Of a DNA stretch of 64,000 bases, positions 50,215 to 58,620 are shown piece after piece. The DNA lies in assembly GCA_028277345.1 (NCBI GenBank), contig JANQGM010000033.1, positions 1 through 64,000 of the forward strand, written 5' to 3'. The notes below the pieces were generated by a model. It was given only the letters and a program-made list of their open reading frames with translations. It was not told where the DNA came from and made no database searches. Source of the stretch: Candidatus Bipolaricaulota bacterium (GTDB lineage: Bacteria; Bipolaricaulota; Bipolaricaulia; UBA7950; UBA9294). The first letter of the stretch is position 1, and the number at the start of each line of letters is the position of its first letter. A program made the position numbers and the translations under genes.

Positions 50215-51054
50215 GTGAAACATCTGAGAATCCTGGGACTACTCGTCGCCCTAGGCCTGCTCTTCAGTGCGGCGGCCGTCGCCAATACACCGCCCGTTGC
50301 CGTTTTTGAAGTCAGCGCTTCCCCGGACGGGTCGCAAACAACGCTCGTTCTCGATGCCTCGAGATCGCATGATCCGGACGGATCGATCGTCGCCTATCAA
50401 TGGATCTATGGGGATGGTTTCTCGGGATCTGGCGTAACGAAAACGCACACATTCCCAGCGATCAAGACCTACACGATTACGCTTCTTGTGAGAGATGACG
50501 CCGGCGCCTCCCATATCGCGACTCAAACTGTGGATCTGTCGTCTCCCCTTCCATCGGCTCAAGAGACCCCAGAGCAGACGCCGATTCAAACGACGCCGGC
50601 GCCCGTCGTCGTTCCTCTCAATATCTCGATCGGCAACCGAACAGGTGAACGCGCACCCGGCTTCTCGCTTCCCAACCGAAGCGGAGAGCTGGTCTCTCTG
50701 TCCGATTTTCTCGGCCGCCCTGTCTTGATCGAGTTTTGGTCCAGTTCATGCTCGGCGTGCCAGGCCTCCCTGCCACATCTGGAATCGCTTCGGGAAACCT
50801 ATTCAGATCGCGGCCTCGTCGTCATCACGATCACCATCAACCGCAACGTCGAGGGAGAATGGCAGTACCTTGAGCAACACGGATTTACCGATTTCGTTGC
50901 CTTGCGGGAGGCCGACTTGAACAACCGCCCCACCAAGGAAGCCTATGGGGTCTCCGTCATCCCAACCGCGTATTTGATCGACCAACGCGGCGTCATCTAC
51001 TACAAGGGGCACATCAACTTCGTGCAACCCGATCTCATCGAAGAGCTTCTGTAG
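50215..51054 (+). CDS. Secreted PKD-TlpA thioredoxin fusion
   Basis: The 279-aa protein uses GTG after GAGGAGAAATCC. A signal peptide (LGLLVALGLLFSAAAVA) is followed by a PKD domain (about 25-105; YQWIYGDGFSGSG, KTHTFPAIKTYT), a Thr/Pro-rich linker, and a TlpA/ResA-type thioredoxin domain (about 143-279) with the redox motif SSSCSACQASLPHL (CxxC) and cis-Pro segment VSVIPTAYLID. It reduces disulfides outside the cytoplasm. The PKD domain probably tethers it to a substrate or matrix. Confidence 0.9.
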   Translation: MKHLRILGLLVALGLLFSAAAVANTPPVAVFEVSASPDGSQTTLVLDASRSHDPDGSIVAYQWIYGDGFSGSGVTKTHTFPAIKTYTITLLVRDDAGASHIATQTVDLSSPLPSAQETPEQTPIQTTPAPVVVPLNISIGNRTGERAPGFSLPNRSGELVSLSDFLGRPVLIEFWSSSCSACQASLPHLESLRETYSDRGLVVITITINRNVEGEWQYLEQHGFTDFVALREADLNNRPTKEAYGVSVIPTAYLIDQRGVIYYKGHINFVQPDLIEELL

Positions 51055-51236
51055 AAGAAGTCCCTGATAGTCGCCGGACTCTCGCCGGTCGTCACATCTC
51101 TGATGTGATGTGAGCATGCGCGAAATCGCACATGGGATCTCCATTTTTCTTTCACTGGCGGTTGACAACGTGCGCGTAGACTCGCTCCAACTCTCTTTGC
51201 CGAAGACATCGGTACTCAAACCAAGGAGGCGGCTAC

Positions 51237-51935
51237 GTGTTCCCAACTCCGGGTGGTGTTTCGCGCACGTTACGTACGATCGTTGTTCTCGCTGTTCTGA
51301 TGTCCTCGATCTCGTTTAGCCTCGTCGCAGAGGCCTCGTCTCTCCATCGAACCTATCGGTGGCAATATGCGGGCCGATGGTGGAGTCTGGATTTCGACTT
51401 CCCTGCCTCCGCCTACCTTCAACAACAAGCCACAGCACGGATGCTCAACGTATCCGACTATTCTCGCTATGCCAGTGACCCGAGAGACGACGCCGTGTTG
51501 GCATCGTTCATCGAGAAATTGGAGACGCTGTCCGCAGAACTCACTGTGTGGGACCGTCTGAACCTCGTCATCGCACTCGTTCAGTCCATCCCCTATGCCA
51601 GCGAGCCCTGCGAATATCCCCGGTATCCCGTTGAGATGCTGGTCGATCAACATGGAGACTGCGAGGATGCGGCTATCCTGACAGCGGCGCTGGTCAAGCT
51701 GCTGGGTTTTGACGTCGTTCTGCTCGCCTATCTCGAAGAACAGCACATGGCCGTGGGCATCCGCGTCACGCCGCCCAATCCGAGCGCCTTGACGGCCTAT
51801 CTTTGGAATGGGCACCTCTACTATTACCTGGAGCCGACCAGCCCCGGATGGGAAATCGGGCAACGGCCCGCCATGTATCGTTCGGATCCCATCGTCATTC
51901 ATCTCCCCGCAACGCTGGCCTCGTCATCGAAGTAG
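51237..51935 (+). CDS. Secreted transglutaminase-like protein
   Basis: The 232-aa product uses GTG after ACCAAGGAGGCGGCTAC. A signal peptide (about 11-33) is followed by a transglutaminase-like/papain-like fold: Cys in QHGDCEDAAILTAAL (about residue 142), His in LEEQHMAVGI, and a following acidic residue in the YYYLEPTSPGWEIG strand as third member. Members act as peptidases or cross-linking enzymes. It is immediately upstream of a chagasin-like inhibitor gene, which would be a natural regulator of a cysteine hydrolase. Confidence 0.82.
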   Translation: MFPTPGGVSRTLRTIVVLAVLMSSISFSLVAEASSLHRTYRWQYAGRWWSLDFDFPASAYLQQQATARMLNVSDYSRYASDPRDDAVLASFIEKLETLSAELTVWDRLNLVIALVQSIPYASEPCEYPRYPVEMLVDQHGDCEDAAILTAALVKLLGFDVVLLAYLEEQHMAVGIRVTPPNPSALTAYLWNGHLYYYLEPTSPGWEIGQRPAMYRSDPIVIHLPATLASSSK

Positions 51936-51964
51936 TTGGTCCGACCGACAACGAAGGCTACACT
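51936..51964 (+). promoter_or_regulatory. Promoter for the chagasin-like gene
   Basis: TTGGTC, a 17-nt spacer and TACACT, 17 nt before the ATG at 51982. It starts directly after the stop codon of the transglutaminase-like gene. Confidence 0.5.
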
Positions 51965-51981
51965 GGATCAGGGTGATGACG

Positions 51982-52386
51982 ATGCGTCGAATGAAACAGG
52001 GTTGCTTCAGCCTACTGGCCGTCGGATTGCTTGTCTTGAGCGGGTGTTCAATGCTCACGCTCGTCTTGGACGAATCGGACGGCGGAACGATTCAACGCAT
52101 GACGGTTGGCGAGCTCCTGCGCATCGAACTCGAAGGGAATGCCTCGACCGGTTACGAGTGGGCGAGGATCGAGCCGGCCTCCTTCGCCGGATCTCCGCTT
52201 GATATCGAGAAGGAAGGCGACGTTCAGCCCAACGACCACCAGCCCGTCGGAGGGGCTGGAACGTACTGCTTCCGGTATCGTGCCATGCGGCCGGGCACGA
52301 TTGCCCTCGTCTTCGAGTACCGAAGGCCCTGGGAGCCGGACACACCCATCGAATCCTATGCAGTGACAATCTGGGTGACCGACTAG
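51982..52386 (+). CDS. Chagasin-like cysteine-protease inhibitor (I42)
   Basis: The ~134-aa product starts at the ATG after CAGGGTGATGACG. A lipoprotein signal (LLVLSGC) precedes an I42 domain with its three inhibitory loops: NASTGYEWA (NPTTGY-like), GGAGTYCFRYRAMRPG (GGxG), and FEYRRPWEPD (RPW). The family blocks papain-like cysteine peptidases. The promoter and location behind the transglutaminase-like gene suggest control of that enzyme, or of the cysteine peptidases elsewhere in the genome. Confidence 0.88.
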   Translation: MRRMKQGCFSLLAVGLLVLSGCSMLTLVLDESDGGTIQRMTVGELLRIELEGNASTGYEWARIEPASFAGSPLDIEKEGDVQPNDHQPVGGAGTYCFRYRAMRPGTIALVFEYRRPWEPDTPIESYAVTIWVTD

Positions 52387-52403
52387 ACGGCGTCGGTTTG
52401 TGG

Positions 52404-52432
52404 TTGGCAATCGCGGATCGACGCGCTATCCT
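52404..52432 (+). promoter_or_regulatory. Promoter for leaderless BtpA gene
   Basis: TTGGCA (5/6), a 17-nt spacer and TATCCT, ending 9 nt before the ATG at 52442, without a Shine-Dalgarno site. Confidence 0.6.
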
Positions 52433-52441
52433 CACCGCATC

Positions 52442-53227
52442 ATGGATTCCTTTTTCACGAACAAACCCCTCATTGGGATGCTCCATCTGCCACCCCTGGC
52501 CGGAAGTGTCGGATACCGCCGCACTGGAACCAAACCTATCGTCGATGCCGCGCTTCGCGATCTCTATGCGCTGGAAAGCGGCGGTGTCGATGCCATCTTT
52601 GTCGAGAACCTCTCCGACGCTCCGTATGCCAAGACCGCTCCGGTGGAAACCGTCGCCATGATGGCCACCGTTGTGCACACGCTGATGGAACGCGCGCACC
52701 TTCCCATCGGCGTCAACGTTCTTCGCAATGATGGCCTCGCTGCCTTAGCCATCGCCGCAGCCACCGGCGCCTCGTTCGTCCGGGTCAACGTCTTCTGCGG
52801 CGTCGCCTTCACGGACCAAGGAATGGTGGAAGGGCAAGCGCGCGACTTACATTGGCTCAAGCGTGACCTAGGCACGGACACGCTCCTGCTGGCCGATATC
52901 CACGTGAAGCATGCCGCCCATCTCACGTCGCTGGAGGAAGCCGCGTTGGATGCGGAACGCAATCATCCGGATGCGCTGATCGTGTCAGGTATCGGAACCG
53001 GACGGCGAACGTCTCCCGATGATCTTCAAGCCGTCAAGGCGGTCACATCGCTGCCCGTTCTGATCGGAAGCGGCGTTCGAATCGACAATGTTGCCACCTA
53101 TCGCGAAGCCGACGGCTTCATCGTTGGGACGGTCCTCAAGGAGGACTGTCGCGTCGATGCGCCCGTGGATGTTGAACGCGTCAAGGCCATGGCCGATGCA
53201 GTCGCCAGCTTGCGCAAACCCGAATGA
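52442..53227 (+). CDS. BtpA/SgcQ family TIM-barrel protein
   Basis: The ~261-aa protein matches the BtpA family: LIGMLHLPPLAGSVGY, LESGGVDAIFVENLSDAPY, LPIGVNVLRNDGLAALAIA, FVRVNVFCGVAFTDQGMVEG and ADIHVKHAAHL. Members are TIM-barrel enzymes; one supports photosystem I assembly in cyanobacteria, others act in sugar or nucleoside metabolism. Its stop overlaps the PfkB kinase start (ATGA), so they probably act on the same substrate. Confidence 0.92.
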   Translation: MDSFFTNKPLIGMLHLPPLAGSVGYRRTGTKPIVDAALRDLYALESGGVDAIFVENLSDAPYAKTAPVETVAMMATVVHTLMERAHLPIGVNVLRNDGLAALAIAAATGASFVRVNVFCGVAFTDQGMVEGQARDLHWLKRDLGTDTLLLADIHVKHAAHLTSLEEAALDAERNHPDALIVSGIGTGRRTSPDDLQAVKAVTSLPVLIGSGVRIDNVATYREADGFIVGTVLKEDCRVDAPVDVERVKAMADAVASLRKPE

Positions 53228-54099
53228 GCCACCTCCTCGTTCTCGGCGATCTCAATCTGGACATTCATGCGAACGTTACCTCGCGGGTTGAGCCAGGAGA
53301 CGAGGCCCGTGATGTCGTCACCGTCCAACCAGGAGGTTCGGCGGGCACGTTCGCCCGCACGGCGGCCGAAATGGGCGCGCACGTCGTCTTCGTGGGATCG
53401 GTTGGCCGCGACTTGGTTGGAGATCTCCTCGAAGCATCGCTCCAGCAACACAACATTGACGCCCGCCTCTTTCGAGATCGAGAACGGCCGTCAGGCGCGG
53501 TACTCGCGTATCAACAGGGAGGAGAGCGCAACATGGTATGTGCTCGAGGAGCCAACGACGGGCTGACCGATCGATGGGTCGATGAACACTTTCCAGCCCA
53601 CATCGAACACCTTCACGTCTCAGGTTACGCGCTTCTATCGCCGCACCAACGCCCCGCCGCGTTTCGAGCCCTTGACATCGCGACACAACGCTCGGTCTCC
53701 GTTTCCGTCGACCCACCGCCCGCCAACCTTCTCCGTTCGATGGGGGCGGCGGCCTTTCTCTCGCTTCTTCCCAACACCACCTGGCTGTTTCCCAATGAAT
53801 CTGAAGGGAGCGTGCTGAGCGGGCAAGAGGATCCCGAGGCCATGGTCGACGCGCTATCCGCCCGTTTCCCCCTCGGCGCCTTGACGCGAGGGAACAAGGG
53901 AGCCATCGGCTGGAGCGCTACACAGCGTGATGTCCAAGCGATCGAAGCCCTTGCCTCCGTCGATTCAACGGGTGCGGGCGATGTGTTCGCGGGAACGTTC
54001 GTTTGCACCTATCTGGCCTCCGAAGACCTTCAACGCGCCAACCACGACGCCTGCGCCGCCGCCGCCGCCATGCTGCGTGCTCGCCTGGCCAACGGTTGA
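53224..54099 (+). CDS. PfkB-type carbohydrate/nucleoside kinase
   Basis: The 291-aa protein shows the PfkB pattern: N-terminal GDLNLDIHANV, GGSAGTFARTAAEMGAHVVFVGSVGRD (PfkB signature 1) and DSTGAGDVFAGTFV near the C-terminus with the catalytic Asp. It is a cytosolic sugar or nucleoside kinase. The 4-nt overlap with the BtpA family gene makes a two-gene unit; the pair may degrade a nucleoside or sugar phosphate. Confidence 0.92.
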   Translation: MSHLLVLGDLNLDIHANVTSRVEPGDEARDVVTVQPGGSAGTFARTAAEMGAHVVFVGSVGRDLVGDLLEASLQQHNIDARLFRDRERPSGAVLAYQQGGERNMVCARGANDGLTDRWVDEHFPAHIEHLHVSGYALLSPHQRPAAFRALDIATQRSVSVSVDPPPANLLRSMGAAAFLSLLPNTTWLFPNESEGSVLSGQEDPEAMVDALSARFPLGALTRGNKGAIGWSATQRDVQAIEALASVDSTGAGDVFAGTFVCTYLASEDLQRANHDACAAAAAMLRARLANG

Positions 54100-54124
54100 A
54101 TCCGCGCAGTCCTCGGTCTATTCT
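54096..54124 (+). promoter_or_regulatory. Promoter for CsgG-like gene
   Basis: TTGAAT, a 17-nt spacer and TATTCT, beginning at the end of the kinase gene and about 30 nt before the ATG at 54154. Confidence 0.55.
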
Positions 54125-54153
54125 GAGATGAACAATGAAAGAGGAGGGGCTCC

Positions 54154-55122
54154 ATGAACGATTCCACTGCCATGCTTGTCGGCGTCGCCGTCCTCGTGGT
54201 GCTAGTCGCATCGCTCATGTTCTTCTTGATTCCTGAACCGTCGCAGCGTGCCATCATCGCCACCGATCGCCTTGACCTCGCGGTGCTCAGCTTGAAGAAC
54301 GGCTCAACATGGGAGGGAGCTGATGAGACCATTCGCGGACGCATCGAAGGAGCCCTCGTCAATGCGCCGGGGATCAACGTGTTCTCGCGCGCCCAGCTTG
54401 ATTCGCTACTGGCCGAACAGATGATGTCCGATGCCGGGTTGATCAATGCGGATACCGCCATTGAGATCGGGTCGCTAACCGGCGTCAGCAAGCTGGTGAC
54501 CGGCACCGTTTTCGCCGTCGACACGCGCGCCGACGCAGCCACCGTTTGCCTGTCTTGGGAGAACGGCGCCTGCGCGCAAGAGGGGGCGGGAACCCGCTAC
54601 TCCGTCCAGATCCTGTCCCAAATCACGATCGTCAATACCTCCACAGGGCTGATCGAGCGATCGATCGATGCGTCCGGCGCTGATGCCATCACCCTTCCGA
54701 TCGACACGGCGTTTGGCGGATTCGATTCCTTGCTCGCCTCAGCGGCGTCTCAGATTGCCGAAACCGTGACCGCATCGCTGTCGGAGGCCTATACTCGCGA
54801 GCTCCGCTATGGGCTCTACAAGAGCGTCGATGAGAAGCGCGGCGGATTTGTCGGACGGAACGAAGCCTCACGGTTTTCGGCATCCGATGGCACCGCCTAT
54901 TTGATCGTTCATGTCACGCGAGCCCAATCGGGCGAGTTGTTTGACATCGAATGGTCGAACGCGTCAGCCACCTTCAGCCAGCAGGTCGAGGATGTCGTTT
55001 CCCAAGGCGACTGGCGGCTGTACTCGTTGGACCTCTCTTTGCTGCCACCCGGTCGCTACTTCGTACGCGGTCACTTCAACGCAATCGAAGTCTTCGACGT
55101 CGCCTTTACGGTCGTCCCCTAG
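54154..55122 (+). CDS. CsgG-like envelope protein
   Basis: The 322-aa protein has one N-terminal membrane helix (about 8-26) and a CsgG/LpoB-type domain (about 40-200): LAVLSLKNGS, INVFSRAQLDSLLAEQ, SLTGVSKLVTGTVF and then QILSQITIVNTSTGLIE. The C-terminal ~100 residues form a separate beta-rich domain. AAAGAGGAGGGGCTCC precedes the ATG. It probably assembles at a membrane as in curli-type or lipoprotein partners. No Cys lipobox is seen; the helix serves as the anchor. Confidence 0.78.
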   Translation: MNDSTAMLVGVAVLVVLVASLMFFLIPEPSQRAIIATDRLDLAVLSLKNGSTWEGADETIRGRIEGALVNAPGINVFSRAQLDSLLAEQMMSDAGLINADTAIEIGSLTGVSKLVTGTVFAVDTRADAATVCLSWENGACAQEGAGTRYSVQILSQITIVNTSTGLIERSIDASGADAITLPIDTAFGGFDSLLASAASQIAETVTASLSEAYTRELRYGLYKSVDEKRGGFVGRNEASRFSASDGTAYLIVHVTRAQSGELFDIEWSNASATFSQQVEDVVSQGDWRLYSLDLSLLPPGRYFVRGHFNAIEVFDVAFTVVP

Positions 55123-55146
55123 CCAGCGAGCAGAGAGGAGCCTCGC

Positions 55147-55842
55147 ATGTCTCCGCTTCGTATCTTAGGATGGGTCGCTCTCGCCTCCGCGCTTGCGATT
55201 GTTGGGGTTGGCCTTCTGATGCGCCGGCCGACGCCGATGCACATCCCTGAGCTCATCGCTGACGCCCCCTGGCTGATCGGCCCGCATCCCGACGCCTTCT
55301 CATACGATGGATCCGCCGTGAAACGGATCTCAGGAGAAGGCCTGCTTCAACTGGACCCTGAGACTGGGAACGGCGCCCTGGTTGTGTCGCTTCGACCTGA
55401 CGCATCGTGGACCGTCCCCGAGGAGTTCCCACTCAGCCTTGAAACCGCCATTGCCTTTGACCTGCCTCTGGAAACCGCGCCCAATCTTTGGATGGATCAG
55501 CTGATTCATGGCGACACCGCGATCGGTGATGCCCGCCTGCCGGCCACCTTCGCGCTCTTCGCTGGCGATGGCCGGCTCCGCCTCCAAGCGGCTTCTGAAA
55601 CGATCGAGGTCGATGTCTTCTGGTCGTTGGCGCATGCGTTGCGGCAAGCGGATGGCGCCATTCGAAATCAGGGCCTGGTCTTCTCGCCGCTGCTTCGCGA
55701 TCGCAATGGCTTTTCGAATCCCGACCAATTGGAGCTTGCGCTTCTCGTCTATCCCGAAGGGAATCGGGATGAGATCCTTCTGCACCTCGTCTTCTCAAGC
55801 GTCGAACCGCCGAGCGCTTGGACCGCCCTCACTGTAGACTAG
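55147..55842 (+). CDS. Secreted protein, function unknown
   Basis: The 231-aa protein begins with a signal or anchor helix (MSPLRILGWVALASALAIVGVGLL). The rest is beta-rich with no recognised motif. AGAGAGGAGCCTCGC precedes the ATG and it follows the CsgG-like gene by 24 bp, so the two are probably co-expressed and may be exported together. Its stop overlaps that of the convergent trkA gene. Confidence 0.62.
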   Translation: MSPLRILGWVALASALAIVGVGLLMRRPTPMHIPELIADAPWLIGPHPDAFSYDGSAVKRISGEGLLQLDPETGNGALVVSLRPDASWTVPEEFPLSLETAIAFDLPLETAPNLWMDQLIHGDTAIGDARLPATFALFAGDGRLRLQAASETIEVDVFWSLAHALRQADGAIRNQGLVFSPLLRDRNGFSNPDQLELALLVYPEGNRDEILLHLVFSSVEPPSAWTALTVD

Positions 55843-56639
55843 GCGTCTGATGTCGCATCATCCGAAGCGGGTCGATCTCCAGGCTCAAGCATGGCATCGA
55901 TTCGCGCGTGCACGTCTTCGATTTGCCGCTTGTCCTTGGTCGAGCGAAAGAGATTGAGCAACGACGAGCGAGATCCCATCAGGTCCGCGACCCGCGTCAG
56001 CCCTTCAAGCGAACCGACTAGAAGCAATCGATCGCCGGGAAGAATCCGGTCTCGCCCCGTCGGAAAGATCAGCTTCTCCGATGACGCGCGATGCAGCCCA
56101 CTGACCACGCAGCCGACGGGGAAACGTCGATCCGACCGAAGCTCATCCAGCGTATGTCCCGAGGCATAGGAGCCTTCTTCGATCGTGACAAAGACGATGA
56201 GCCCCTGCCCCGCCGCGACGGACGCGATCTGCTGAACTTGAGGGTGCTCGATTTCCAGCGTCATCTGGTCCAAGTAGAGCCCGGCCACATCGACGATCGT
56301 CGTCACGCCGGCCAACTCGAAGGCCTCACGGTATTTGGGGTTCCGCATACGCGAGATGATCCGGCGCACACCGGCGCTTTGAGAGAGCAGGGCAAAGGCG
56401 AGGTTGTCCGCCGACTCGCGCATCAGGGCAACGGCAACGTCCGCTCGCGCAATCTCCGCCTCCTCCAGCACCGCGATGTCCGTCGCATTCCCACAAATGG
56501 CCGAAACCCCCAACTGTGAGCTGGCCACTTCGCACAAGTCACGATTCAGGTCGACCAAGGTCACGTCATGACGCCCCTTGGACAGCTGACTGGCCAGACG
56601 GCGCCCCGTGATGCCTGCTCCCGCGATTAAGATTCTCAT
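55839..56639 (-). CDS. trkA: TrkA-type K+ uptake regulatory subunit
   Basis: The 266-aa protein has an RCK_N domain (IAGAGITGRRLASQLSKGRHDVTLVD, Rossmann GxGxxG) and a C-terminal RCK_C domain. It is shorter than E. coli TrkA (one RCK pair rather than two). NAD(H) binding at the N-terminus gates the TrkH pore. It lies 3 bp behind trkH on the same strand. The C-terminal tail is acidic. Confidence 0.92.
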   Translation of the reverse strand: MRILIAGAGITGRRLASQLSKGRHDVTLVDLNRDLCEVASSQLGVSAICGNATDIAVLEEAEIARADVAVALMRESADNLAFALLSQSAGVRRIISRMRNPKYREAFELAGVTTIVDVAGLYLDQMTLEIEHPQVQQIASVAAGQGLIVFVTIEEGSYASGHTLDELRSDRRFPVGCVVSGLHRASSEKLIFPTGRDRILPGDRLLLVGSLEGLTRVADLMGSRSSLLNLFRSTKDKRQIEDVHARIDAMLEPGDRPASDDATSDA

Positions 56640-56642
56640 CCC

Positions 56643-58109
56643 CTACCTCCACGTCTTCCGCGTAAACAAGAGCAAGAGCGGAAGGATCTCCAGTCGCCCG
56701 GCGATCATCGCCAGCGCGTAGATCAGCTTGAGCCAATGGCTCAGCGATTCAGTCACATCGGGTTGCAAATAGTGTGGTCCCACATTGCCCAGTGCCGAGG
56801 CCATCGCTGACAGCGAGCCCCATCCTTCGAGATTCCCAATGAGGGTCGTTGCCATCCATCCGATTCCCAAGAACGCCCCCCATGCCACAGAAACAGCGAC
56901 CGCCCGCTCGATCTCAACCGGCTCCAATCGACGCCCTCCCATGCGAAGCGGCAGAATTTCCCGTTGAGACGCACGGAGTGTTCTCAACCGGTGGCGCAGC
57001 AGTTTTCCAAGAACCGACACCCGGTACACCTTCAGCCCCCCCGCCGTTGATCCCACACACCCGCCGACCAACATCAGGAGAAACAGCGCTTGCTGCGTTC
57101 CCGCGCTGATCCAACTCGCCGAGAAGTCGTGAAGCGTGAATCCCGATGTCGTGGCCACGGATACCACATGGAAGAGGGAATGACGAATGTGCGTATGCCA
57201 GCCAACGTCAGTTACGCGCGCACGATCAGCCAATGCGACAAGGCCTGTGAAAACGACGAGCAATCCGATCCAGATCAGGGTTTCCGTGTGGCCGGCCACC
57301 GCCCGCCACCGACGCCGCATCAGATTCCAGAACACCAAGAAGCTGGTGCCTCCGAGAAACATGAAGCCGAGAATCGTATATTCGATCGCCACTGCATGCG
57401 GGTATCCGGCTTGAGCGAAGTGCCCGATGCTCGCATCGTAGATTGAGAATCCGCCGGTGGACAGCGTCGTCAAGGCATGCGTTGAGGCCTCGAACAACGA
57501 CAACCCCTCAACCCACAGCGCAACCCCGCACAACACGGTCAATCCAATGTAAATCGTCCAAAGGATGCGCAGGGATCCAAAGACACCGGGGGAAAACCGC
57601 GCCGTCGCCGCCTTGTGCGCTTCGGCCACCATCAACCCATGCCGCGCCCCGGATTCTCGAACCGCGAACAGCAAGAGCGTGAAGATGCCCAGCCCGCCGA
57701 TCCACTGGGTCAGCGCTCGCCAAAACAGGATGCTCTTGGGCAACCATTGCAGCCCCGTGAAGACAGTGGCCCCGGTGGTCGTGAGCCCGCTGGCGGCCTC
57801 GTACACCGCATCGAGGTACGGCACGTCCAATGCGAGCCAATAGGGAACTGCGCCAAGCAGTGACAAGGCCAGCCAGCCCAGCGTGCCCACAGCCATCGAC
57901 AGCCGCGTCGTCATGGCGTGCGGCTTGAGGAGTAGGACGAAAACCAACCCCAAACCAAGGCTGAGGAGGGCGGGGATCGCGTAAATCCGCACAGGAAATT
58001 CGACCGTCTCGTTATAGATGGCGCTCATCACCAATGGCGCCGCCTGAAGAACCGAGAAGGCGATCAGAATGACGCCCAGATAGTAGAAGATGGTTCGAAC
58101 GTTTCTCAT
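56643..58109 (-). CDS. trkH: TrkH family potassium uptake protein
   Basis: The 488-aa integral membrane protein of the Trk/Ktr type has four pore-loop repeats, with [15 protein letters not shown] (first), [15 protein letters not shown] (second), [14 protein letters not shown] (third) and [14 protein letters not shown] (fourth) supplying the selectivity-filter glycines. [15 protein letters not shown]-like basic loop and [13 protein letters not shown] follow. It imports K+ with TrkA, encoded directly downstream. [13 protein letters not shown] begins the protein. Confidence 0.94.
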   Translation of the reverse strand: MRNVRTIFYYLGVILIAFSVLQAAPLVMSAIYNETVEFPVRIYAIPALLSLGLGLVFVLLLKPHAMTTRLSMAVGTLGWLALSLLGAVPYWLALDVPYLDAVYEAASGLTTTGATVFTGLQWLPKSILFWRALTQWIGGLGIFTLLLFAVRESGARHGLMVAEAHKAATARFSPGVFGSLRILWTIYIGLTVLCGVALWVEGLSLFEASTHALTTLSTGGFSIYDASIGHFAQAGYPHAVAIEYTILGFMFLGGTSFLVFWNLMRRRWRAVAGHTETLIWIGLLVVFTGLVALADRARVTDVGWHTHIRHSLFHVVSVATTSGFTLHDFSASWISAGTQQALFLLMLVGGCVGSTAGGLKVYRVSVLGKLLRHRLRTLRASQREILPLRMGGRRLEPVEIERAVAVSVAWGAFLGIGWMATTLIGNLEGWGSLSAMASALGNVGPHYLQPDVTESLSHWLKLIYALAMIAGRLEILPLLLLFTRKTWR

Positions 58110-58214
58110 GTTGCCTCGCCTTCAGATTCTAGTCGCCTCACCTGGGCGAAAGAACTCCCTTTGTCACTGCGAAGGGCTACACTGTTCCCCATCTCGCAGC
58201 TGACAGGAGGGATG

Positions 58215-58577
58215 ATGCGAAGCCATCGCCAAGAAGTGTGGTTTCAGGTTCCAACGCGAAGGGCGTTCATCAACATCACACGCGATGTGCAGGCCGCCGT
58301 ACGGGAGAGCGGCATCCAGGAGGGATTGTGCCGCGTCAATGCCATGCACATCACGGCATCCGTCTTCATCAATGACGACGAACCGGGGCTCCACCGCGAC
58401 GACGAACGCTCGCTCGAAGACCTCGCCCCGCATGGGCCATCGACCGGCACGATCACAACCTCACCGGAGAAGACATATGGAGACGGCCATCTCAAGCGGC
58501 AAATCATGGGGCGAAGCGTCATGATCGCCATCACGAACGCCCAATTGGATTTCGGGCCCTGGGAACAAACCTTCTAG
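58215..58577 (+). CDS. YjbQ/UPF0047 family protein
   Basis: The ~120-aa protein, with the second ATG of the ATG-ATG pair after ACAGGAGGG used as start, matches the YjbQ (UPF0047) family: [41 protein letters not shown] and [27 protein letters not shown]. Members form homotrimers and bind a metal; a phosphatase or thiamine-phosphate-related function is proposed. Length matches. Not linked to its neighbours. Confidence 0.92.
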   Translation: MRSHRQEVWFQVPTRRAFINITRDVQAAVRESGIQEGLCRVNAMHITASVFINDDEPGLHRDDERSLEDLAPHGPSTGTITTSPEKTYGDGHLKRQIMGRSVMIAITNAQLDFGPWEQTF

Positions 58578-58620
58578 GGTGAGTTCGATGGACGGCGAAA
58601 AAAGAGAGTCCTGGTCAAGA

